The notes beneath the pieces were generated by a model. That model was not told the DNA's origin. It searched no databases and was given only the letters and a program-made list of their open reading frames with translations. A stretch of 64,000 bases of DNA from SG8-40 sp963792855 (lineage in GTDB: Bacteria; Pseudomonadota; Gammaproteobacteria; Burkholderiales; Eutrophovitaceae). The stretch covers positions 310,001-374,000 of the forward strand of contig CAWBXZ010000005.1 in NCBI GenBank assembly GCA_963792855.1, written 5' to 3'. Each line of letters opens with the position of its first letter. The first letter of the stretch is position 1. Below are positions 44,657 to 53,273 of the stretch, piece after piece. A program made the position numbers and the translations under genes.

Positions 44657-46380
44657 GATCCCGCGCGCATCCAGCCTTGAGCGTTCGCTTGCCGGTGTGG
44701 CGTGCACGCGTTCTGGTGCTGTTGCTGTGCGCGGGATTCATGACGTTGGCGGCGCGGGCTCTTTATTTACAGGGTCTGAACAAGGATTTTCTTCAGGCCC
44801 GTGGCGAGTCGCGTTATGAGCGCACCATCGCTGCTGTAGCCAATCGTGGCACGATCACAGACCGCAACGGCGACCCGCTCGCGATCAGTACGCCGGTTGA
44901 GTCTGTGTGGGCATCGCCGCGGCATGCAAATCTGACCGGACCGCAGCGTGCAAAACTCGCGCGCGTGCTGGACATGTCAAGCAAGGCGCTCGACCAGCGG
45001 TTGTCGGGAGAAGAACGCGATTTCGTTTACCTCAAGCGCCAGCTCCCACCCGCATTGGCCGCAAAAGTCGTAGCCCTGAATTTGCCCGGCGTGTTCTTGC
45101 AACGCGAGTACCGGCGTTATTACCCCGCTGGTGACGTGGCTGCACACGTGATTGGTTTTACCAGCGTTGACGATCGCGGTCAGGAGGGCATTGAACTCGC
45201 ATATCAGGAATGGCTTGCCGGCAAGCCCGGCAGCCGCCGCGTGCTCAAGGATCGGTTGGGACGCATCATCGAGGACGTCGAGCGAAACAGCGCAGTCGAG
45301 GATGGACGTCCGCTCGCGCTGTCGATTGATCGGAAGGTTCAGTATCTGGCTTATCGCGAGTTGAAACGGGCAGCCCTCGAGCACAAGGCGAAAGCGGCGA
45401 GCATCGTGGTGCTCGACGTTACCAGCGGCGAAGTGCTGGCACTCGCGAACTGGCCAAGTTACAACCCCAACAACCGCGAAACCTTCAAGGCCAAACGCAC
45501 CCGCAATCGCGCGGTCGTCGACTTGTTCGAACCCGGGTCAACGCTCAAGCCGTTTACGGCGGCAGCCGCAATCGATGCCGGTTTGCTCAATCCGGCAACA
45601 ACTATCGACATTGAAGCGGGCCGGCTGCGCATCGGCAATCGAACCATACATGATGTGCACGTCGATCAACCCATTTTGACCGTATCGCAAGTCATTCAGA
45701 AATCGTCCAATGTCGGATCGGCGAAGATTGCCTTGTCGATGGAGCCGCAGGACCTGTGGCAGGTACTTACGATGGCAGGATTCGGTGCCACGCCCAAGTC
45801 AGGTTTTCCCGGCGAGGCCTCCGGGCTCGTGCGTGATTTCGATAACTGGAAGCCGATTGAGCAGGCAACCATGTCGTATGGTCACGGTATATCGGTGAGT
45901 CTGTTGCAACTCGCGCGGGCATACACGGTATTCGCTTCGGACGGCATCCTTGCACCATTGACCTTTGTTCGCCGGGATGCGCCCGTGCCGGGGCAGCGTG
46001 TCATATCCGAGCGAACCGCGCGGCTTGTGCGAACGATGCTCGAAGGCGTCACCCATCCCGGCGGGACCGCCGTCAAGGCACGGGTGACGGGCTATCGTGT
46101 TGCGGGCAAGACGGGAACGGTCCACAAGCTGGTCGATGGACGCTATTCGCCCGACCGGTACATGTCGTCTTTCGTCGGATTTGCCCCCGCCTCCAATCCG
46201 CGGCTGGTCGTCGCCGTCATGATCGACGAGCCGCGCGGTAACCATTATTACGGCGGTGAGGTGGCAGCACCCGTTTTCCGCGAAGTGACTGCCGGGGCAT
46301 TGCGCATCCTTGGCATTCCTCCTGACGGCGTGGACGACATCCTGCCGCAACACGTTGAATTGCCGCGGGAGGAGGTTTGA
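44653..46380 (+). CDS. ftsI: Peptidoglycan transpeptidase FtsI (PBP3)
   Basis: A 575-residue class B penicillin-binding protein. An N-terminal membrane anchor (about 17-38) is followed by the PBP dimer domain with RGTITDRNGDPLAIST. The transpeptidase has the active Ser in FEPGSTLKPF (S-T-L-K), the SSN motif in QKSSNVG, and KTGT in GYRVAGKTGTVHK. It makes septal cross-links with FtsW. It continues directly into murE. Confidence 0.96.
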   Translation: MRSRAHPALSVRLPVWRARVLVLLLCAGFMTLAARALYLQGLNKDFLQARGESRYERTIAAVANRGTITDRNGDPLAISTPVESVWASPRHANLTGPQRAKLARVLDMSSKALDQRLSGEERDFVYLKRQLPPALAAKVVALNLPGVFLQREYRRYYPAGDVAAHVIGFTSVDDRGQEGIELAYQEWLAGKPGSRRVLKDRLGRIIEDVERNSAVEDGRPLALSIDRKVQYLAYRELKRAALEHKAKAASIVVLDVTSGEVLALANWPSYNPNNRETFKAKRTRNRAVVDLFEPGSTLKPFTAAAAIDAGLLNPATTIDIEAGRLRIGNRTIHDVHVDQPILTVSQVIQKSSNVGSAKIALSMEPQDLWQVLTMAGFGATPKSGFPGEASGLVRDFDNWKPIEQATMSYGHGISVSLLQLARAYTVFASDGILAPLTFVRRDAPVPGQRVISERTARLVRTMLEGVTHPGGTAVKARVTGYRVAGKTGTVHKLVDGRYSPDRYMSSFVGFAPASNPRLVVAVMIDEPRGNHYYGGEVAAPVFREVTAGALRILGIPPDGVDDILPQHVELPREEV

Positions 46381-46385
46381 GTCAG

Positions 46386-47936
46386 ATGGCGACAACAGCT
46401 GGCCCGGCAGTATCCCCCGTGCTGAAGTGCAATGACCGGGTGCTACAGGCGTCCGCGACGCAGGCCGCGATCGACGCGCTGGGTGTCAGGTACACCGGCG
46501 TTGCCATCGACAGCCGCAAGGTAAAACCGGGCGACCTGTTTATTGCTTTCCCCGGCGAAGCTGCCGATGGAAGGGATTTTATTGGCCAGGCGGTGGCTGC
46601 AGGCGCGATCATTGTGGTATGGGAATCGACCGGATTCGAATGGAATCCGGACTGGAATGTGCCAAATGTTCCGGTTGTCGGCCTGCGTTACCACGCCGGT
46701 TATATCGCAGAGCATTTCTTCAAACATCCGTCGCGTGATCTCTGGATAACCGGTGTTACCGGCACCAATGGAAAGACAACGAGCACGCAGTGGATTGCCC
46801 AGTCGCTAAACCGGCTGCAACGCAAGTGCGCTGTGATCGGAACGCTGGGACAGGGATTGATTGGCGAGAACGGCACGGATCACGCGGCGGTGAATACCAC
46901 GCCGGATCCCGTATCGCTTCATGCATTTCTCGGGCAGATGCGCGCCAAGGGGGCGCAAGCGGTCGCGATGGAAGTCTCCTCGCATGGTATCGAACAAGGC
47001 CGTGTGAACGGTGTCGATTTCGATGTCGCGATGTTTACCAATCTCTCACGAGACCATCTGGATTACCACGGCGATATGAAATCGTATGGCGAGGCCAAGG
47101 CGCAATTGTTCGCCTGGCCGAGTCTGAAGCATGCGGTGGTAAATCTCGACGATCAATTCGGCGCCGAGCTCGCGTCGCGTATTGACCGCAAACGTGTCAA
47201 CGTCATTGGATACGGTTTTGGCAAAGGCGATATTGCCGGTCACAAGCCCGATCTGTCCACGCGTGGCCTGAAACTCGAAGTCGCAACACCGTGGGGGGCG
47301 GCCAAAGTCCAAAGCGGCGTTCTGGGGGCATTCAACGCACACAATATATTGGGCGTGCTGGGCGTGCTCATGTGTTCCGACATTGCACTCAAAGATGCCG
47401 TCGCGGCGATTGCCGAATTAAAGCCGGTCCCGGGGCGTATGCAGACGCTACGGGTGGCCGGCTTCCCATTGGTCGTTGTCGATTACTCACATACGCCGGA
47501 CGCGCTGGAAAAGGCGCTCGAGTCGCTGCGTGAACTGCTAAAGCCGGGAGCGCGATTGCATTGCGTATTCGGGGCGGGCGGCGACCGTGATGCGGGCAAA
47601 CGCCCGGTCATGGGTGAAATCGCGACGAGGCTGGCGGATCAGAGTTTTATTACCAGCGACAATCCGCGTTCTGAAGATCCGGGAAAAATTATCGACGCCA
47701 TTGTTGCCGGAGCGCATTCCGGGTACCGGGTCCAGCCGGACCGCGCTGCGGCGATTCGGCAGGCCATCAAGGACGCAAGCGCCAACGACGTCGTGCTCAT
47801 TGCGGGCAAGGGGCATGAAAACTATCAGGAAGTTCGCGGCGAACGCGTGCCGTTCAGCGATATTGAAGTAGCGCGTGCCGTCATGATGAAACGCGAGTCC
47901 GCAAAACAGGCATCGAAAGGCGGCACGCGTGTTTAG
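46386..47936 (+). CDS. murE: UDP-MurNAc-L-Ala-D-Glu:meso-diaminopimelate ligase
   Basis: A 516-residue Mur ligase that adds the third peptide residue. The ATP loop is GVTGTNGKTTST. MEVSSHGIEQGRVNGVDFDVAMFTNLSRDHLDYHG follows. The DNPR motif (TSDNPRSEDP) of the C-terminal domain is the diaminopimelate-selecting signature. The ATG at 46386 has GGAGG 10 bases upstream; the earlier TTG at 46377 is too close to that site. It overlaps murF by 8 bp. Confidence 0.96.
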   Translation: MATTAGPAVSPVLKCNDRVLQASATQAAIDALGVRYTGVAIDSRKVKPGDLFIAFPGEAADGRDFIGQAVAAGAIIVVWESTGFEWNPDWNVPNVPVVGLRYHAGYIAEHFFKHPSRDLWITGVTGTNGKTTSTQWIAQSLNRLQRKCAVIGTLGQGLIGENGTDHAAVNTTPDPVSLHAFLGQMRAKGAQAVAMEVSSHGIEQGRVNGVDFDVAMFTNLSRDHLDYHGDMKSYGEAKAQLFAWPSLKHAVVNLDDQFGAELASRIDRKRVNVIGYGFGKGDIAGHKPDLSTRGLKLEVATPWGAAKVQSGVLGAFNAHNILGVLGVLMCSDIALKDAVAAIAELKPVPGRMQTLRVAGFPLVVVDYSHTPDALEKALESLRELLKPGARLHCVFGAGGDRDAGKRPVMGEIATRLADQSFITSDNPRSEDPGKIIDAIVAGAHSGYRVQPDRAAAIRQAIKDASANDVVLIAGKGHENYQEVRGERVPFSDIEVARAVMMKRESAKQASKGGTRV

Positions 47937-49308
47937 GTTATCCGCAGCGGCGCGTGCAATCGGCGCGGAACTGAAGGGCGAAGATGCGCAAATCGGGCGC
48001 GTGACGACCGACAGTCGCCAGGTTCGCGCTGGCGATCTGTTTGTTGCCATCAGGGGCCCGCATTTCGACGGCCATGATTTTGTCTGTCAGGCGGTTGCTG
48101 AAGGGGCGGTCGCGGCCATGGTATCCGACGAGGCCCGCTGCAAGAATTCCCATGCCCCGGTGCTCGTCGTAGAAGATGTGCGGCTCGGCTACGGGCGCCT
48201 GGCCGCATGGTGGCGCTCGATGTTCTCGATTCCTCTGGTGGCGGTCACCGGCAGCAACGGCAAGACCACGGTCAAGGAAATGCTGGCTTCAATTTTGCGC
48301 CAGAGCGCGGGCCCGGACGCGGTGCTGGCGACGCGTGGAAACCGGAATAACGATATTGGCATGCCCTCGACATTGCTGGAACTGGAACCGCGTCACCGGT
48401 TTGCCGTAATCGAGATGGGCATGAATCATCCTGGAGAGATCGCATACCTGACCCGGCTCGCCCGCCCGACGGCGGCACTGGTTAACAACGCCGGCACGGC
48501 GCATATTGGCGAACTGGGGTCGGTCGAGGCCATCGCGCGCGCCAAAGGCGAGATTTTCTCCGGACTCGGCGCAGACGGGATCGCGCTTATCAATGCCGAC
48601 GATGCCTACGCGGATTACTGGCGTTCGTTGGTGACAGGCAAGCGGATTGTCGATTTCGGACTGACGCGCCATGCCAGCGTATCTGCAAACTACGAGTTAT
48701 CCGAAGCAGGCAGCCTTGTTACCGTGAAAACGCCTGATGCGCGTTTCGCAGTGACCCTGCGCGTGGCCGGTGTCCATAACGTCAAGAATGCGCTGGCCGC
48801 AGTGGCGGTTGCCTATGTCCTCGGTATTGACGCCGAGCATATTGCGACCGGGCTCGCTGACTACGAGGGCGTTGCCGGCCGGCTGCACAGGCGCCAACTG
48901 GCGAGCGGTGACATTCTTATAGATGACAGCTACAACGCGAGCCCGGAGTCGGCGCAGGCCGCGTTGTCGGTGCTGGCTTCAAGCGCCGGGACCAAGATTT
49001 TCGTGCTGGGCGATATGGGCGAGCTGGGTGATGCCGCTGCCAGCATGCACGCGGAACTGGGCGGATTCGCTCGCCGGGCCGGTGTCGACTATCTGCTGGC
49101 GCTGGGAACATTGTCGGCGGAAGCGGTTCGCACCTTCGGTGCCGGGGGCGAGCATTTCAGGGACGTGGACGGTTTGCTACAAGCGTTACGCCCCCACCTC
49201 GACGGTTCAACAACGGTGTTGGTCAAGGGCTCGCGATTCATGCGCATGGAGCGCATCGTCAGGGTGCTGACTGGCGAGGCGGTGACCGCACCGGGAGGAG
49301 CGTCCTGA
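47929..49308 (+). CDS. murF: UDP-MurNAc-tripeptide:D-Ala-D-Ala ligase
   Basis: A 459-residue Mur ligase completing the pentapeptide precursor. The ATP loop is VTGSNGKTTVKEMLA, with TRGNRNNDIGMPSTLLEL after it. The metal and substrate region EMGMNHPGEI and the C-terminal DDSYNASPES are typical of MurF. It starts at GTG inside the end of murE and shares one base with the mraY start. Confidence 0.96.
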   Translation: MFRLSAAARAIGAELKGEDAQIGRVTTDSRQVRAGDLFVAIRGPHFDGHDFVCQAVAEGAVAAMVSDEARCKNSHAPVLVVEDVRLGYGRLAAWWRSMFSIPLVAVTGSNGKTTVKEMLASILRQSAGPDAVLATRGNRNNDIGMPSTLLELEPRHRFAVIEMGMNHPGEIAYLTRLARPTAALVNNAGTAHIGELGSVEAIARAKGEIFSGLGADGIALINADDAYADYWRSLVTGKRIVDFGLTRHASVSANYELSEAGSLVTVKTPDARFAVTLRVAGVHNVKNALAAVAVAYVLGIDAEHIATGLADYEGVAGRLHRRQLASGDILIDDSYNASPESAQAALSVLASSAGTKIFVLGDMGELGDAAASMHAELGGFARRAGVDYLLALGTLSAEAVRTFGAGGEHFRDVDGLLQALRPHLDGSTTVLVKGSRFMRMERIVRVLTGEAVTAPGGAS

Positions 49309-50393
49309 TGTTGCTGCTGGTGACGCAATGGCTGGCCGAGGACATCCGGGCGTTCAACGTCTTCAACTACATTACCTTGCGTGCGGTGATGGCGACGCTG
49401 ACCGCGTTGGTGATCTCGTTCATCGTCGGTCCGACGATGATCCGCGCGCTTACGACGTACAAAATCGGGCAATCCGTGCGCGATGACGGACCCCAATCCC
49501 ATCTGTCCAAGGCGGGCACGCCTACCATGGGCGGCGCGTTGGTGTTGGTATCGGTTGCGGTCACGACGCTGTTGTGGGCAGATCTGTCAAACCGGTACGT
49601 GTGGGTGGTTCTTGTCGTGACCATCGGCTTCGGTGCGATTGGCTGGATTGATGACTATCGCAAAGTCGTGCACCGCAATCCGAAAGGTTTATCGGCGCGC
49701 GCGAAATTTTTCTGGCAGTCGGTCATCGGCGTGGCCGCGGCGCTTTATCTTGCCTGGAGTGCCGACCTGCCGGCAGAAACGGAACTGATTGTGCCGTTTT
49801 TCAAACAGGTTGCCTACCCGCTGGGGTTGTTCGGTTTCGTGGTGTTGACCTTCTTCGTGATCGTCGGCACCAGCAACGCAGTCAATCTCACCGATGGCCT
49901 TGACGGTCTCGCCATCATGCCGACGGTGATGATCAGCAGCGCGCTGGCGGTGTTTGCGTATGTTGCAGGTAATGCCGTGTTCTCCCGTTACCTTGGATTT
50001 CCGCATATTCCCGGCGCCGGAGAGTTGACGGTGCTGTGTGCTGCACTTTCGGGCGCGGGTCTGGCCTTCCTTTGGTTTAACGCGTATCCGGCCGAAGTGT
50101 TCATGGGTGATGTCGGTGCGCTTGCTCTCGGAGCGGCACTCGGAACCATTGCAGTCATCGTTCGCCAGGAAATCGTGCTGCTGGTAATGGGTGGCGTGTT
50201 CGTGGTGGAGACCTTGTCGGTGATTCTTCAGGTGGCATCTTTCAAGCTGACCGGCAAGCGCGTGTTTCGAATGGCGCCGCTGCATCACCATTACGAATTG
50301 AAAGGCTGGAAAGAGAATCAGGTTGTAGTGCGGTTCTGGATCATCACCATGATGCTGGTCCTGATTGGCTTGTCGACGTTGAAGTTGAGATGA
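49308..50393 (+). CDS. mraY: Phospho-MurNAc-pentapeptide transferase
   Basis: A 361-residue integral membrane enzyme with about ten helices that forms lipid I on undecaprenyl phosphate. Conserved loops are KAGTPTMGGAL, the Asp pair in GWIDDYRK, the NLTDGLDGLA segment, and the cytoplasmic HHHYELKGWKE. The length equals E. coli MraY. Its ATG overlaps the murF stop by one base. A 40-bp gap then precedes a small acidic ORF. Confidence 0.97.
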   Translation: MLLLVTQWLAEDIRAFNVFNYITLRAVMATLTALVISFIVGPTMIRALTTYKIGQSVRDDGPQSHLSKAGTPTMGGALVLVSVAVTTLLWADLSNRYVWVVLVVTIGFGAIGWIDDYRKVVHRNPKGLSARAKFFWQSVIGVAAALYLAWSADLPAETELIVPFFKQVAYPLGLFGFVVLTFFVIVGTSNAVNLTDGLDGLAIMPTVMISSALAVFAYVAGNAVFSRYLGFPHIPGAGELTVLCAALSGAGLAFLWFNAYPAEVFMGDVGALALGAALGTIAVIVRQEIVLLVMGGVFVVETLSVILQVASFKLTGKRVFRMAPLHHHYELKGWKENQVVVRFWIITMMLVLIGLSTLKLR

Positions 50394-50433
50394 CAGTCGC
50401 AAGCGAACAATCAACGCAGCGCCGGAGGGCACG

Positions 50434-50616
50434 ATGAACCTGGAGGAGGCAATTGGGATGACGCGTCGCCAGGAAGAGACGGAACCGGCGGGTGTTTCAC
50501 CGATCGAGTCGAGTGAAGAGGAGTTTCTCGATGAGGAAGAGGACGTGGGCGTACTGCGGTTGATGAGGCTGCAGGCCGCGATGAAAGAGAAACAGATAGT
50601 TGAACCCGAAAGGTAA
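50434..50616 (+). CDS. Small acidic protein between mraY and murD, unknown function
   Basis: A 60-residue frame with GGAGG five bases before its ATG. It is hydrophilic and rich in Glu (IESSEEEFLDEEEDVGVLRLMRL), with a probable C-terminal amphipathic helix LRLMRLQAAMKEKQ. No signal, membrane segment or known domain was recognised. Its end overlaps the murD TTG start by 17 bases, so murD translation is probably coupled to it. The good ribosome site and exact fit in a tightly packed operon argue that it is translated. The typical dcw order has nothing here. Confidence 0.6.
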   Translation: MNLEEAIGMTRRQEETEPAGVSPIESSEEEFLDEEEDVGVLRLMRLQAAMKEKQIVEPER

Positions 50617-51976
50617 GAGAATTCTGGTGCTTGGACTGGGTATTAGTGGCATGTCGATGGTGCGCTGGTTGGCCAACCGCGGCGCAATCGTGCGTGTCGC
50701 CGACACGCGTTTGCTGCCGCCATTTGCCGGCCAACTGCGCTCGAATTTCCCGGACGTTGACTTGCACGCAGGGGAACTTGACGAGCAGGTGTTTGCCGGC
50801 ACCGACGTGATTGCGATCAGCCCCGGGGTGCCGCTTGCGCAACCGCTGGTCAAGCGCGCGCGGGACCAGGGAATACCGGTTCTGGGCGACATCGAATTGT
50901 TTGCGCACGCGCGCAAGCAGTACGTTCACAGCAAGGTCATCGCGATTACCGGCTCGAACGGCAAGAGCACGGTGACGGAGATGGTCGGGGCGATGTGCAA
51001 GGCCTCCGGTGCTCGTACCGAGGTGGCAGGCAATATCGGCCTTCCCGTTCTCGATGTGTTGAGTGACATCGACGCCGGCAAGCGCCGTGTGCCGGACGTA
51101 TTCGTACTGGAGCTGTCAAGCTTCCAGCTTGAAACGACGGCATCTCTCGACGCGGAAGCGGCCACAGTGCTAAACCTCAGCGAAGATCATCTGGATCGCT
51201 ATAACGACTTGAATCAGTACGCCGAGGCGAAGTCGCGAATCTTCGCCGGTGACGGTGTACAGGTGCTGAATCGCGACGATAGAGCGTCGCGAAATATGGC
51301 GATTGGTGAGCGTTGCGTCTTCACGTTCGGTTCCGATGATCCTGAAGGCCGGCATGAGTGGGGGCTGCGAGAGCTTGACGGAGAGTTGTGGCTGGCACAG
51401 GGCGCCGAGAATCTGATCAAGGCGTCCGAATTGAAGGTTGCCGGAAAACATAATCTGACCAATGCATTGGCGGCATTGGCGTTATGCCGGGGCATACGAT
51501 TGCCTTATCCGCGGCTGCTGGACGGGCTAAGGAATTTTGCCGGCCTGCCCCATCGTATGCAGAAAATCGCCGAGCTTGGCGGCGTGAGTTACTACGATGA
51601 CTCGAAAGGCACCAATGTCGGCGCAACAGTCGCGGCGCTGGAAGGGCTGGATGCTCGCAGCGTCGTGATTCTTGGCGGTGACGGAAAGGGGCAGGACTTT
51701 ACGCCGCTGCTGCCCGCGATTTCGCGCAAGGCCCGCGCGGCCGTCCTCATTGGCCGGGACAGCAACCTCATTGAAAGAGCGATCGCTCCGGCGGGAGTGA
51801 CGATCGAACACGCGACCGATTTACCCGATGCAGTCTCGCGGGCTCGCAGACTGGCGCAACCGGGTGACGCGGTATTACTGTCCCCCGCATGCGCAAGTTT
51901 TGACATGTTCCGTGACTATCTGCACCGCGCCCAGGTGTTTGCCGATGCAGTCGCGGGACTGGGGCGGTTGCAATGA
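50600..51976 (+). CDS. murD: UDP-MurNAc-L-alanine:D-glutamate ligase
   Basis: A 458-residue Mur ligase. The N-terminal UDP-binding fold is ILVLGLGISGMSMVRWL, the ATP loop ITGSNGKSTVTEMV, and ELSSFQLETT the substrate region. A C-terminal YYDDSKGTNVGATVAALEGL is diagnostic. The start is a TTG at 50600 with only a weak AGAGAAA ribosome site, lying inside the small acidic ORF. It overlaps ftsW by 4 bp. Confidence 0.96.
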   Translation: MNPKGKRILVLGLGISGMSMVRWLANRGAIVRVADTRLLPPFAGQLRSNFPDVDLHAGELDEQVFAGTDVIAISPGVPLAQPLVKRARDQGIPVLGDIELFAHARKQYVHSKVIAITGSNGKSTVTEMVGAMCKASGARTEVAGNIGLPVLDVLSDIDAGKRRVPDVFVLELSSFQLETTASLDAEAATVLNLSEDHLDRYNDLNQYAEAKSRIFAGDGVQVLNRDDRASRNMAIGERCVFTFGSDDPEGRHEWGLRELDGELWLAQGAENLIKASELKVAGKHNLTNALAALALCRGIRLPYPRLLDGLRNFAGLPHRMQKIAELGGVSYYDDSKGTNVGATVAALEGLDARSVVILGGDGKGQDFTPLLPAISRKARAAVLIGRDSNLIERAIAPAGVTIEHATDLPDAVSRARRLAQPGDAVLLSPACASFDMFRDYLHRAQVFADAVAGLGRLQ

Positions 51977-53145
51977 ATACGCTGGTCGCTAACAGGGATG
52001 CCGGACGCCAGTCGAGCGAGCCGGATCTTGATCCTGTGGTGATGTGGCTGGTGGCTGCTTTGTTGGGACTCGGCGCAGTGATGGTTTACTCGGCCTCGAT
52101 AGCGATAGCGGAAGGAGCAACTTCTTCCGGCGGACAGGCTCATTACTATTTTTTGCGCCATCTCGTTTCATTGGCGGTGGGCTTGGCTGCAGCGGTCGCG
52201 GTGTTCCAGGTGCCCATGCGCTTTTGGCAGGTTGCAGCGCCCTACCTGTTCATGATCTGTGTGGCGTTGCTCGTGATTGTGTTGATCCCGGGAGTGGGGC
52301 GCGAAGTGAACGGCAGTCAACGCTGGCTCGGATACGGCAGCCTTAGCTTGCAGCCATCCGAACTGACCAAGCTCTTCGTCGTGTTGTACGCGGCCGACTA
52401 CACGGTCCGCAAGGCTGCGCACATGGCAAGCCTGCGAAAAGGCTTCCTGCCAATGTTCTCGGTGATGTTGCTCACTGGAGCCCTATTGTTGCAGGAGCCC
52501 GACTTCGGCGCGTTTGCCGTGATCACGGCCATTGCCATGGGCATTCTGTTTCTGGGCGGCATGAACTGGAGACTGTTTGCCTTGCTGGTTGTGCTGCTCC
52601 TGTCCGGGTTCGTGATATTGATCTGGTCCTCGCCGTACCGGATGGAGCGCGTGTTGGGTTTCATGGACCCCTGGGCGGATCCGTTCGGCCGGGGTTACCA
52701 GTTGTCGCATGCGCTCATTGCGTTCGGCCGCGGCGAGTGGCTCGGTGTCGGACTCGGCGCGAGCATAGAAAAGCTTTTCTATCTGCCCGAAGCGCATACC
52801 GATTTTCTGCTTGCGGTGATCGCCGAAGAATTGGGGTTCGCTGGCGTGGTGGCGACGATCGGTGCATTCGTCTGGTTGTCGATGCGTGCGATTTCGATCG
52901 GCAATCAGGCGGCCCGGCTGGACCGTTATTTCTCCGCTCTTGTGGCACAGGGCATCGGATTGTGGCTAGCGGTTCAAGCGATGATCAACATGGGGGTGAA
53001 CATGGGCCTGCTGCCGACCAAGGGGCTTACCCTGCCGCTGATTTCCTATGGCGGAAGCAGCCTCGTCGCGATCTGCATGGCGCTGGGCTTGTTGCTGCGT
53101 GTCGATTACGAGAACCGCCAGTTGATGAAGGGCTACACACTGTGA
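51973..53145 (+). CDS. ftsW: Septal peptidoglycan glycosyltransferase FtsW
   Basis: A 390-residue SEDS protein with about ten membrane helices. It has GSQRWLGYGSLSLQPSELTKLF, the catalytic Asp region LLQEPDFGAFAV, and the terminal LPLISYGGSSLVAICMALGLLLRVDYE motif. It polymerises septal glycan with FtsI. The N-terminal 25 residues are polar and precede the first helix. Its stop overlaps the GTG of the murG-like minigene by 4 bp. Confidence 0.96.
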   Translation: MNTLVANRDAGRQSSEPDLDPVVMWLVAALLGLGAVMVYSASIAIAEGATSSGGQAHYYFLRHLVSLAVGLAAAVAVFQVPMRFWQVAAPYLFMICVALLVIVLIPGVGREVNGSQRWLGYGSLSLQPSELTKLFVVLYAADYTVRKAAHMASLRKGFLPMFSVMLLTGALLLQEPDFGAFAVITAIAMGILFLGGMNWRLFALLVVLLLSGFVILIWSSPYRMERVLGFMDPWADPFGRGYQLSHALIAFGRGEWLGVGLGASIEKLFYLPEAHTDFLLAVIAEELGFAGVVATIGAFVWLSMRAISIGNQAARLDRYFSALVAQGIGLWLAVQAMINMGVNMGLLPTKGLTLPLISYGGSSLVAICMALGLLLRVDYENRQLMKGYTL

Positions 53146-53192
53146 GCCGCACGATCCTTATCATGGCCGGTGGCACGGGTGGACACATCTTT
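53142..53192 (+). repeat. 51-bp direct repeat, copy 1 (second copy 53270-53320)
   Basis: Bases 53142-53192 equal 53270-53320 except at the sixth and thirty-sixth positions (C/T and G/A), both third codon positions. The offset is 128 bp, which is not a multiple of three. The 77 bp between the copies are unique in what I could compare. Confidence 0.92.
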
Positions 53193-53273
53193 AGTTCCGG
53201 CGTAACGCCCGCTGCGCGGGCATTAGCCTGCACTGAAGATTTTGCGCAAGCGTTTGCGGGAGCGCATCCGTGA
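53142..53273 (+). CDS. 43-codon minigene duplicating the murG N-terminus
   Basis: GTG 53142 overlaps the ftsW stop. The first 17 codons repeat the murG opening exactly at the protein level (SRTILIMAGGTGGHIF). The 26 following codons (SSGVTPAARALACTEDFAQ and on) are unrelated to murG, and the stop overlaps the real murG GTG. The DNA repeat is 51 bp, 128 bp upstream of its copy, with two differences, both silent. AAGGG lies 9 bases before this GTG. It could be a translated leader peptide, a coupling device, or a remnant of rearrangement. Confidence 0.6.
   Translation: MSRTILIMAGGTGGHIFSSGVTPAARALACTEDFAQAFAGAHP
53203..53225. repeat. REP-like hairpin inside the insert
   Basis: TAACGCCCGC, loop TGC, GCGGGCATTA form a 10-bp stem with one mismatch. 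It lies in the unique segment between the two murG repeats. The form resembles repetitive extragenic palindromes, but no second copy was noticed in the window. Confidence 0.5.
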
